Assembly (NCBI RefSeq): GCF_007830265.1
Contig: NZ_VLKE01000001.1
Span: 868,001-932,000, forward strand
DNA from: Micromonospora olivasterospora
GTDB lineage: Bacteria > Actinomycetota > Actinomycetes > Mycobacteriales > Micromonosporaceae
Reading direction: 5' to 3'
Length of the DNA stretch: 64,000 bases
Positions 16,893 through 24,406 of the stretch are shown one piece after another. Each line of letters begins with the position of its first letter. Position 1 is the stretch's first letter. Position numbers and translations under genes: made by a program. A model generated the notes under the pieces. That model did not search any database. It was not told where the DNA came from and worked only from the letters and a program-made list of their open reading frames with translations.

Positions 16893-18317
16893 GTGTTCGC
16901 CAATCCCGAGGAACTCCTGCGGTACCTCAAGAATGAGGACGTGAAGTTCGTCGACGTACGTTTCTGTGACCTGCCCGGCGTGATGCAGCACTTCAACCTG
17001 CCGGTGGAGTCCTTCGACGACAGCGTCTTCACCGACGGTCTCGCGTTCGACGGATCGTCGATCCGCGGCTTCCAGGCCATCCACGAGTCGGACATGCTCC
17101 TGCTCCCGGACGTCGCGACCGCCTTCGTCGACCCGTTCCGCGTGCAGAAGACCGTCGCGCTGAACTTCTTCATCCACGACCCGTTCACCCGCGAGGCGTA
17201 CTCCCGGGACCCGCGCAACGTCGCCAAGAAGGCCGAGGCGTACCTGGCGGCGAGCGGCATCGCGGACACCGCGTACTTCGGCGCCGAGGCGGAGTTCTAC
17301 ATCTTCGACTCGATCCGGCACGAGACCGCCGCGAACAAGGGCTACTACTACATCGACTCGGTCGAGGGCGCCTGGAACACCGGTCGCGAGGAGGAGGGCG
17401 GCAACCGCGGTTACAAGACCGCGTACAAGGGCGGCTACTTCCCGGTGCCGCCGGTGGACCACTTCGCCGACCTGCGCGACAAGATCGTCCGCCGCCTGGT
17501 CGACAACGGCTTCACCGTCGAGCGCTCGCACCACGAGGTCGGCACCGCCGGCCAGTCGGAGATCAACTACAGGTTCTCCACGCTGCTGCACGCCGCCGAC
17601 CAGCTCCAGCTGTTCAAGTACATCGTGAAGAGCGAGGTCTGGGCGAACGGCAAGACGGCCACCTTCATGCCGAAGCCGCTCTTCGGCGACAACGGCTCGG
17701 GCATGCACACCCACCAGAGCCTCTGGCTGAACGGCGAGCCGCTGTTCTACGACGAGACCGGCTACGCCGGCCTGTCCGACATGGCCCGCTGGTACATCGG
17801 CGGCCTGCTGCACCACGCCCCGTCGCTGCTGGCCTTCACCAACCCGACGATCAACTCGTACCGCCGCCTGGTGCCGGGCTTCGAGGCGCCGGTCAACCTG
17901 GTCTACTCGCAGCGCAACCGGTCCGCCTGCACCCGTATCCCGGTGACCGGCAGCAACGCGAAGGCAAAGCGCGTCGAGTTCCGCGTGCCGGACCCGTCGA
18001 GCAACCCGTACCTGGCCTTCGCGGCGATGATGATGGCCGGCCTGGACGGCATCAAGAGCAAGATCGAGCCGCCGGAGCCGATCGACAAGGACCTGTACGA
18101 CCTGCCGCCGGAGGAGTGGGGCACGGTCAAGCAGGTGCCGGGCTCGCTGCCGGAGGTGCTCGACGCCCTGGAGGCCGACCACGACTACCTGCTCGACGGC
18201 GGCGTGTTCACGCCGGACCTGATCTCGACGTGGGTCGAGTGGAAGCGGGCGAACGAGGTCGACCCGGTGCGCCTGCGCCCGACCCCGCACGAGTTCGCGA
18301 TGTACTTCGACTGCTGA
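16893..18317 (+). CDS. glnA: Glutamine synthetase type I
   Basis: ATP-dependent ligation of ammonia to glutamate, the main ammonia-assimilation enzyme, acting as a cytoplasmic dodecamer. Family motifs are present: [28 protein letters not shown], the ATP-binding [18 protein letters not shown] and [10 protein letters not shown]. The adenylylation site [10 protein letters not shown] is present, with the target Tyr at about residue 402, and the adenylyltransferase gene glnE is 6 kb downstream. The 474-residue length is normal. The GTG at 16893 follows AGGAGG by 5 nt. A GlnR box lies upstream and a strong terminator follows. Confidence 0.97.
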   Translation: MFANPEELLRYLKNEDVKFVDVRFCDLPGVMQHFNLPVESFDDSVFTDGLAFDGSSIRGFQAIHESDMLLLPDVATAFVDPFRVQKTVALNFFIHDPFTREAYSRDPRNVAKKAEAYLAASGIADTAYFGAEAEFYIFDSIRHETAANKGYYYIDSVEGAWNTGREEEGGNRGYKTAYKGGYFPVPPVDHFADLRDKIVRRLVDNGFTVERSHHEVGTAGQSEINYRFSTLLHAADQLQLFKYIVKSEVWANGKTATFMPKPLFGDNGSGMHTHQSLWLNGEPLFYDETGYAGLSDMARWYIGGLLHHAPSLLAFTNPTINSYRRLVPGFEAPVNLVYSQRNRSACTRIPVTGSNAKAKRVEFRVPDPSSNPYLAFAAMMMAGLDGIKSKIEPPEPIDKDLYDLPPEEWGTVKQVPGSLPEVLDALEADHDYLLDGGVFTPDLISTWVEWKRANEVDPVRLRPTPHEFAMYFDC

Positions 18318-18350
18318 CCCCTCGGGTCAGCACGCTCCTCCAGCACCGGC

Positions 18351-18382
18351 CGGGCCGGCTCCGCCTCCGCGGGGCCGGCCCG
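18351..18382 (+). terminator. Hairpin terminator after glnA
   Basis: Arms 18351-18364 and 18369-18382 form a 14-bp stem with one G-U pair and a 4-nt loop, beginning 33 bp after the stop codon. Confidence 0.7.
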
Positions 18383-18404
18383 AGCCGCCCGCGGCGGCGC
18401 GATG

Positions 18405-18453
18405 TCGGCGACATGGCGGGGTCGACGCCGCCCGGACCCCGGCATGTCGGCGA
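18405..18453. repeat. Inverted repeat, CGACATGGCGG family copy 1
   Basis: Arms 18405-18423 and 18435-18453 match at 17 of 19 positions around an 11-nt loop. The arm sequence resembles the perfect palindrome at 30024-30070. It lies between the convergent glnA and mannosyltransferase genes. Confidence 0.75.
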
Positions 18454-18493
18454 GACGGTGGGGTTGACGCCCACGGAGCCACCCGGGCGGCGC

Positions 18494-19999
18494 TCACCCG
18501 TCCGGGCCGCCGACCTCCCGACCCCCACGGGCGGCGTGGAACGCCCGCACCGCCAGGACGACCACCAGGGCCGTCATCGCCACCGCGCCCGGCGCCTTGG
18601 TGAACCGGGCCAGGTTGGTGCCGTCGGGCAGGGTGAGGAAGGACGCGACCGCGGCGGGCAGGACGAACCAGACCGTCCGGCCCAGCGGGACCACCGAGAC
18701 CGCCAGCAGCGCCAGGGGCCAGGTCGCGTACCAGGGGTGGAAGACCGGGGACAGGGCGACCGTGGCGGCCAGCGCCAGGCCGGACCCGAGCAGCGCCACC
18801 CGGGGCCGGGCCACCGCCAGGGCGCGGACCCGCGGGCGGGCGTCGTTCAGCCGGCGCAGCGACCGCCACGCCCGGAACCACAACGCCACCAGCAGCACGG
18901 CGAGCACCAGCAGGCCGGCGGCGCGGGCCGCCGGCACCGCGTGCGGCCGCAGGCCGGCCAGCCTCCCCGCGTAGTTCACGGCGAAGCCGACGGCGGTGGG
19001 CGGCGAGGTCCACTGCGCGGTGTCGCCGGTGTGGGCCAGTCCGCCGATCCAGCCCAGGCCCAGCCGGGACGCCAGCGAGGTCGCCAGCAGCGCGGCCAGC
19101 GTCCCGGCGGCCAGCCACCCGCCGTCGCGCAGCAGCGCCCGCCAGGTGTACCGACCGTGCACGGCGGCCAGGGCGGCGAACGGCAGCACCACCAGCGCGG
19201 TCGCCTTCACCGCCAGGGCCAGCCCGAGCAGCGCCCCGGCCGCCAGCAGCGCGGACGGCCGGCCCGGCCTGCGGACCAGCACCAGCAGGCCGAGCAGCAG
19301 CGGGCCGAGCGCCACCGCGTCGTTGTGCGCGCCGGCCACCAGGTGCACCCCGACCAGCGGGGCGGCCAACGCGAGCCAGGCCGCCCGCCGGGCCGGCACC
19401 CCGGCGGCCCCGGCCAGCCCGGGCAGGCAGAGCGCGGCCAGCAGCAGCCCCGCCACGGCGAAGAGCCGCAGCAGCGCGATCGCCCCGGCCAGCCCGCCGC
19501 CGGCGGTCGCCGCGAGGGCCGCCAGCAGCACGAACAGCGGCCCGTACGGGGCCGGGGTGTCCCGCCAGATCGGCGCCACCGAGTCCAGCCACGGACACCC
19601 GGCCGCCGCCACCCCCACCCGGTACGGGTCGTGCCCGTGCGCGAACGACCAGCCCTGGCAGGCGTACGAGTAGACGTCCCGGCTGCCCAGCGGCGGCGCG
19701 GCCAGCAGCGGCAGCAGCCAGAGCCCGGCCGTCAGGTACGCCCACCGCGTCGACGGGGTGCCCCGGCGCAGCGTCCACCAGGCCCCGACCATCAGCGCGG
19801 TGCCGACCAGCCAGCAGCCGAGCGCCGCCGGCCCGTACCGCCCCCGCCAGATGTCGACCAGGGTGCCGTCGGTCAGTTCGGGCAGCGCCCCGCCCAGCCA
19901 CCCGGCGACCGCCAGCAGCGCCGCCCCGAGCAGCCCGGCCCAGCGGGCCCGCCGGGCGTACGCCGCGGGCGGGGCGGGCGGCTCGCCGGCAACGCTCAC
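18494..19999 (-). CDS. MptB-type polyprenol-phosphomannose-dependent alpha-1,6-mannosyltransferase (paralogue A)
   Basis: Integral membrane GT-C/GT87-like mannosyltransferase of 501 residues with about twelve hydrophobic segments. Segments shared with its neighbour and with MptB-like proteins include GSRDVYSYACQGW (first acidic loop), PIWRDTPAPYGPLFV, VGVHLVAGAHNDAV and LSPVFHPWYATWPL. Such enzymes extend mannan cores of lipoglycans with polyprenyl-phosphate-mannose on the outer face of the membrane; the exact acceptor here is inferred. The GTG at 19999 is chosen because AGAGG precedes it by 7 nt. It starts 14 bp after the stop of paralogue B, so the two form an operon. GlnA2-type nitrogen genes flank it without functional connection. 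Confidence 0.8.
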   Translation of the reverse strand: MSVAGEPPAPPAAYARRARWAGLLGAALLAVAGWLGGALPELTDGTLVDIWRGRYGPAALGCWLVGTALMVGAWWTLRRGTPSTRWAYLTAGLWLLPLLAAPPLGSRDVYSYACQGWSFAHGHDPYRVGVAAAGCPWLDSVAPIWRDTPAPYGPLFVLLAALAATAGGGLAGAIALLRLFAVAGLLLAALCLPGLAGAAGVPARRAAWLALAAPLVGVHLVAGAHNDAVALGPLLLGLLVLVRRPGRPSALLAAGALLGLALAVKATALVVLPFAALAAVHGRYTWRALLRDGGWLAAGTLAALLATSLASRLGLGWIGGLAHTGDTAQWTSPPTAVGFAVNYAGRLAGLRPHAVPAARAAGLLVLAVLLVALWFRAWRSLRRLNDARPRVRALAVARPRVALLGSGLALAATVALSPVFHPWYATWPLALLAVSVVPLGRTVWFVLPAAVASFLTLPDGTNLARFTKAPGAVAMTALVVVLAVRAFHAARGGREVGGPDG

Positions 20000-20013
20000 C
20001 GGCACACCTCTGT

Positions 20014-21435
20014 TCAGTCGGCTCCTTCGGCGGCGCGGGTCGGCTCGCGGGCCGCCCGAGCCGACCGTACCAACCGCACGGCCGCCCAGATCAGCAACAG
20101 CGTCATCAGGGGGGCGCCGGGCATCTTGGTCCACCGGGCCAGGCCGGTGCCGTCCGGCAGGATGAGGAACGCCCCGACCAGCGCCACCACCACGTACCAA
20201 ACGCCGCGCCGGGCGGTGGCGGCCAGCACGGTCAGCGGCCAGATCCAGTACCAGGGGTGCACCACGGGCGACATCGCCACCGTGGCGGCCAGCGCCAGCC
20301 CGGCGTGCCGCAGCGGGTCCCGGGTGCGGGCCCGCCACCACAGCCACAGCAGCAGGCCGGCGAGCACCACCACGCCCAGCGCGCGGGTCACCGGCAGCGC
20401 GTTCACGTGGGCGCCGAACAGCCGCGCGACGTACTCGGCGGTCTGCCCGACCGCGGTGGGCGGCGACGTCCAGGCGATGGCGGCACCGCCGGTGGAGAGC
20501 CCGCCGATCCAGCCGAAGTCCAGGCCTGCGGCGACGGTCACCCCGACCATCGTGGCGAAGGCGCTGCCGACGACCCACCCGCCGTCGCGGACCAGCGTGC
20601 GGATCCGGTACGGCCCGGTCATCGCGGCGAGCGCGGCGAACGGGATCACCACCAGACCGGTGATCTTGACCGACGCGGCCAGCCCGAGCAGCGCTCCCCC
20701 GGTCAGCAGCGGCCCGGGGCGGCCCGGGCGGGCGGCGACCACGGCGAGGCCGGCGACGAGCAGGCCGACCATGAGCGAGTCGTTGTGCGCACCGGCGACC
20801 AGGTGGACGCCGACGAGCGGGCCGGCCAGCGCCAGCCACAGCGCGCGCCCGACGGGCACCCCGCACCCGCGGGCCAGCGCCGGCAGGGCCCACGCGGTCA
20901 GCGCGACCCCGGCCACCGCGAGCGCCCGGAACAGCACGATGCTCGCGGTCAACGACCCGGTCGCCTTCACCACCGCACCGGCGAGCACCACGAACAGCGG
21001 GCCGTACGGGGCCGGGGTGTCCCGCCAGATGTACGAGATGGTGTCCAGCCACGGGCAGGGCAGCGTGGAGACGCCGTGCTCGTACGGGCTGATCCCGGCC
21101 GCGTAGCTGGCCCCCTGGCAGGCGTACGCGTAGACGTCCCGGCTGGCCATCGGCGGCGCGACCAGCAGCGGCAGCAGCCAGAGCCCGGCGGTGACCAGGG
21201 CCCACCGCGCGGACGGCACCCGGTCCCGCAGCGACCACCAGGCCCAGGCCACCAAGGCGGTGCCGACGAGCCAGGCAGCGAGGATCAGCGGCCCGTTCGG
21301 CCCCTGCCACACGCTGACCGGGCTGGGGCGCAGGTCACCGTTCGAGAACGTACCGCCGAGCAACGCAGCGAGGGCGAGCAGCAACGATCCAGCGAGGCCG
21401 GTCCAGCGCGCGAGATGGTGAGGCACGCTGGACAT
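20014..21435 (-). CDS. MptB-type polyprenol-phosphomannose-dependent alpha-1,6-mannosyltransferase (paralogue B)
   Basis: Membrane protein of 473 residues, clearly a paralogue of the next gene. Shared landmarks occur in the same order: ASRDVYAYACQGA with the acidic first-loop residue, YIWRDTPAPYGPLFV, GPLVGVHLVAGAHNDSLM and MSPVVHPWYWIWPL. The ATG at 21435 opens the operon; no clear Shine-Dalgarno sequence was found. Having two distinct copies suggests initiation and elongation, or two different mannan acceptors, as with MptA/MptB in corynebacteria. That division of labour is inference. Confidence 0.8.
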   Translation of the reverse strand: MSSVPHHLARWTGLAGSLLLALAALLGGTFSNGDLRPSPVSVWQGPNGPLILAAWLVGTALVAWAWWSLRDRVPSARWALVTAGLWLLPLLVAPPMASRDVYAYACQGASYAAGISPYEHGVSTLPCPWLDTISYIWRDTPAPYGPLFVVLAGAVVKATGSLTASIVLFRALAVAGVALTAWALPALARGCGVPVGRALWLALAGPLVGVHLVAGAHNDSLMVGLLVAGLAVVAARPGRPGPLLTGGALLGLAASVKITGLVVIPFAALAAMTGPYRIRTLVRDGGWVVGSAFATMVGVTVAAGLDFGWIGGLSTGGAAIAWTSPPTAVGQTAEYVARLFGAHVNALPVTRALGVVVLAGLLLWLWWRARTRDPLRHAGLALAATVAMSPVVHPWYWIWPLTVLAATARRGVWYVVVALVGAFLILPDGTGLARWTKMPGAPLMTLLLIWAAVRLVRSARAAREPTRAAEGAD

Positions 21436-21475
21436 GCTGCCAGCCCATTGGCGGGGAGCAACGGCGGCACCCAGC

Positions 21476-22045
21476 CTACGCTGTGGTGACCTCCTCCCAG
21501 AGCGACAGAAGGCCTGGGGTTTCCTGCGAACACGCGGCCACCAGGTAGAGAACAGCGTGTTTCGGCAGCGGCTGATGCCCGTTCAGCCAACGCTCCCAAG
21601 TAACACGACTGAGGTCCGTAATCTCCTCCAGCCGCACCACGTCCAGCCCCGATCGGTCCACCAGGCAGCGGACACGGGTCACCAGTCGGCAGGTGCCGCC
21701 GGGCAATGCGCCGGATGATCGCAACCGACGCCCGCTGTTCGCCGGGGCAGCAGCACCGGAGCCGTGTACACCAGGCCGAGCCGCGCCCGCCCTGGCCGCT
21801 TCCTCCCACAACGCGGTCAACCGAACGTCGTCCCCGTCACACGCGGCGCTCATGCGCTCCACTGCCTGCCGGGGCGGCAACTTTTTACCGTTGAGCCACC
21901 GCTCCCAGGACGACTTGCTATAACCGGTCCGTTGCCCAAGTCGAGACAAACTCAATTCAGATCGATCTTTCAGAAATCGCAGCTCGACCACCAATTTTTC
22001 AGCCGGTTCAGAAAGACCGGAAGATAGCTGCTTCCACAACTTCAA
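21476..22045 (-). CDS. Regulator with two tandem XRE/HTH_31 domains
   Basis: Protein of 189 residues containing the same DNA-binding module twice: residues about 16-70 (RLGQRTGYSKSSWERWLNGK) and about 118-175 (RLEEITDLSRVTWERWLNGH). Each has the core SxxTWERWLNG or similar, then a Pro-Leu, and a short helix ending in AAC. A Gly/Ala/Ser linker joins them. One molecule could therefore bind two half-sites. No ligand or enzymatic domain is present. The coding sequence has clearly lower GC and less biased codons than its neighbours, suggesting horizontal acquisition together with the adjacent secreted-protein gene. Direct repeats just upstream may be its operator. Confidence 0.75.
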   Translation of the reverse strand: MKLWKQLSSGLSEPAEKLVVELRFLKDRSELSLSRLGQRTGYSKSSWERWLNGKKLPPRQAVERMSAACDGDDVRLTALWEEAARAGAARPGVHGSGAAAPANSGRRLRSSGALPGGTCRLVTRVRCLVDRSGLDVVRLEEITDLSRVTWERWLNGHQPLPKHAVLYLVAACSQETPGLLSLWEEVTTA

Positions 22046-22071
22046 GCCCCCCGTTTCGCAGCTTAAACGAA

Positions 22072-22105
22072 TCCCAGATCACGATGTCCCTCGATGTCCC
22101 AGATC
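22072..22105. promoter_or_regulatory. Direct repeats upstream of the double-HTH regulator
   Basis: TCCCAGATC occurs at 22072-22080 and 22097-22105, and CGATGTCCC at 22082-22090 and 22092-22100. They lie 27-60 bp upstream of the regulator start. The nested spacing of 10 and 25 bp suits a protein with two recognition helices; a role as operator is inferred. Confidence 0.45.
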
Positions 22106-22246
22106 GTTCCAGAAGTCTAGCGGAACGTCCCCCTGCTACGCCGGACTGTGACGCGTAAGCGCGGTACGGGTTCCGAAAGCAGTGCAGAAAAACCGCACCG
22201 CACAGTTATCCGCACGCACTGGCGGCACGCATGCAGGCAACGCAGA

Positions 22247-22618
22247 ATGGAGTTCGACTTGTCAAAGAATCGCCGGATCGCGCTGGGAGCAGCGGTGCTC
22301 GCAGCCCCATTCGTTCTCGCCGCGCCCAGCCCCGCGCAGGCACATGGAACTTGCCTGGAGCTGCCCGGCCGAGGCGCGGGCTGCGTTAGCACTAGCCACA
22401 CCAGCGTTTCCGCGTGCGATGGAGCGGCGGACGGCTGGGGGGTACGGACGTGGTACAGGACGAGCAACAATGTCACTGACCACGTCGGTGACCCGGACGG
22501 CAGCGGTGGAAGCTGCGGCTCCGAGTCTCCCCTGGGGGGCGGCACCATTACCTCGTACCGAGTATGCGCGGGCCCGAACAACACCGACAGCGAATGCACC
22601 CAGTGGGTTACGGCCTAG
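22247..22618 (+). CDS. Small secreted cysteine-containing protein
   Basis: About 123 residues with a classical signal peptide (RRIALGAAVLAAPFVLAAPS, cleavage expected after AQA, before HGTCLEL). The mature part of about 90 residues has six cysteines (CLEL, GCVS, SACDG, GSCGSES, YRVCAG, SECTQW), enough for three disulphides, and ends in WVTA. No family was recognised. The ATG at 22247 is used; a TTG at 22259 with GGAG 6 nt upstream would give a product 4 residues shorter with the same signal peptide. It is divergent from the double-HTH regulator in a lower-GC patch. Confidence 0.7.
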   Translation: MEFDLSKNRRIALGAAVLAAPFVLAAPSPAQAHGTCLELPGRGAGCVSTSHTSVSACDGAADGWGVRTWYRTSNNVTDHVGDPDGSGGSCGSESPLGGGTITSYRVCAGPNNTDSECTQWVTA

Positions 22619-22657
22619 TCAACCCGCCCAAACCGGCAGCCTGCCGGCGGGTACGCC

Positions 22658-22691
22658 GTCCGCCGCCGAACGGTGCCGTTCGTCGGCGGAC
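22658..22691. terminator. Hairpin between convergent genes
   Basis: Arms 22658-22673 and 22676-22691 form a 16-bp stem with one mismatch and a 2-nt loop. It could terminate both the secreted-protein gene and the opposing membrane-protein gene. Confidence 0.7.
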
Positions 22692-22750
22692 GCGGTTTGC
22701 CGCCTACCCTAATAGCGGCCAGGATTCGTCCGACGACGCAGCCTTGGCGG

Positions 22751-24406
22751 TCAGCAGTGGTTCGTCGGTACGAGATCGCTGAAAATCGTGAAGTCGCCCG
22801 GGGTGCGAACTACCACCTCGGTCCACCCATCCGGACCTGGTCGCAGGCACCCGTTCGCCCCATGAAGGGAGAGCCAGCGTGACCACCGTACGCGGACCGA
22901 CACGTGCCCGACCCGGTCTGTGGTGAACCGCACCCCGACCCGGTCAGAGGTCACCAGCCGGCCCGGCATACCCACCAGCGGCGTCGGATCGGTCACGGCA
23001 TACAGCCGCCAGGTCGCGCCCCGCCACACCTCCCGCAGGTACGGCTGACCCTCGACGACCAGGTCGGTCTCCTGCCTGGCCCACCGGTCGGGGACGCTAT
23101 CCGGGGCGACCGCGACGTACGCGACGGCCTCCCGGCGCAACCAGACGGCGTATTCGTCGGCGGTCAGGTCGCCCTCGTAGAACAGCGGGTTGCGGGCCGT
23201 GTCGACTTGCCGTTCCCAGCCCCGGGCCAGCGGAACCGTGTCCGGCAGGTACGCCGACTCCCAGTGGTCGCGCAGCGGCACCACCTCGACCCGGCCCACC
23301 GGCTGCCGGCGGGCCAGTTCGTCGGCGAGCGGCTGGTAGAACGCCCGCGCGCTCTCGGGCGAGCCGGCCCGGCCGAGGTCGCTGGTCATCACCGGGTTCT
23401 GCCACCAGACGAGGGCGGCGAGCAGTCCAGCCAGCCACGGCCCCGGCAACGGGGCGTACGCGGCGAGCAGCGGCAACGCAAACAGCATCGGCAGCCGCAG
23501 CGCGTTGGAGCCGATCGGGGTGGGCACCGCCTGGGCGGCGACCAGCAGCAGCACGGTCAGCGCGGCGCCGATACGCAGCGTCCGGCGGCGGCGCGGCAGC
23601 AGGAAGAACACCGCCACGGCCAGCGCCACGTTGACCCGCATCGACTCGGCGCTGAACGGCTGGGTGCCGCCGTTGCCGAACAGCAGTGCCATCGGAGCGA
23701 GCGCGACCGCCGGGGCGAGGGCGAGCGTCAGGCTCTCGCCGAGCGGCCGGTCGACCCGCCAACTGCCGGGCAGCGGCCGTCCCGGGCCGGGCCCCCGGCG
23801 CAGGGCGGCCAGCAGCAGCGCCGCGCCGGCCAGGCCGGTAAACAGCCCGGCGACCGGGCTGGCCCAGGTGGCGAGCGCAGCGAGCAGCCCGGCCAGGACC
23901 AGGCGCGCGGGACGGGGCGGTCGATCGGCGGCGACCGCGCAGAGGGCGAGCAGACCGAAGGCCAGCCCGACGGCGAAGGTGACCCGGCCGCTGACCAGGT
24001 TGCCGACCAGCACGACTGCGCCGAGCAGCCCGGCCAGCACCGGGCGGCAGGGCCGGTGCCGGGCGAACAGCCAACCGAGCGCCCCGGCGGCGACCACCGC
24101 GGCGACCGCGCCGAGCGGGCGGGGCCCGGTCCAGGCGGCCAGGCGGGCGGTGAACAGGCTGTAGCCGTACTGGTTAACGCCGCCGTACCAGCCGAGGTCG
24201 ATGGGGGTAGCGCCGTGCCGGCCGGCGAACCCGACGCGGGCAACCTGGGCGGCCAGGTCGGTGCCCATCAGCGGGGCGAGCAAAAACGCCACCGCGAGCA
24301 GGGCCGCCGCGAGCGCTGCGGCGCCGGCCGCCAGCGTGGGTGTCGACCGGCGGCCCCTGCTCCGCAAACGGCGGTAGGAAGGCGCCCTTCCTTTCACGTC
24401 AGCCAT
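22751..24406 (-). CDS. Polytopic membrane protein, GT-C-like, translationally coupled to glnE
   Basis: Protein of 551 residues with about ten hydrophobic segments in the first 360 residues and a soluble C-terminal domain of about 180 residues containing EVVPLRDHWESAYLP and NPLFYEGDLTADEYAVWL. The layout resembles uncharacterised actinobacterial membrane glycosyltransferase-like proteins, but no catalytic motif was recognised, so no function is given. The start codon overlaps the end of glnE by 8 bp on the same strand, implying translational coupling with the adenylyltransferase although no shared role is evident. The N-terminal 20 residues are strongly basic. Confidence 0.7.
   Translation of the reverse strand: MADVKGRAPSYRRLRSRGRRSTPTLAAGAAALAAALLAVAFLLAPLMGTDLAAQVARVGFAGRHGATPIDLGWYGGVNQYGYSLFTARLAAWTGPRPLGAVAAVVAAGALGWLFARHRPCRPVLAGLLGAVVLVGNLVSGRVTFAVGLAFGLLALCAVAADRPPRPARLVLAGLLAALATWASPVAGLFTGLAGAALLLAALRRGPGPGRPLPGSWRVDRPLGESLTLALAPAVALAPMALLFGNGGTQPFSAESMRVNVALAVAVFFLLPRRRRTLRIGAALTVLLLVAAQAVPTPIGSNALRLPMLFALPLLAAYAPLPGPWLAGLLAALVWWQNPVMTSDLGRAGSPESARAFYQPLADELARRQPVGRVEVVPLRDHWESAYLPDTVPLARGWERQVDTARNPLFYEGDLTADEYAVWLRREAVAYVAVAPDSVPDRWARQETDLVVEGQPYLREVWRGATWRLYAVTDPTPLVGMPGRLVTSDRVGVRFTTDRVGHVSVRVRWSRWLSLHGANGCLRPGPDGWTEVVVRTPGDFTIFSDLVPTNHC

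Noticed and set aside
18494..24406. Biosynthetic gene cluster from several glycosyltransferase-like membrane proteins
   Set aside because: No polyketide, peptide or sugar-nucleotide enzymes are nearby; the genes fit envelope mannan synthesis.
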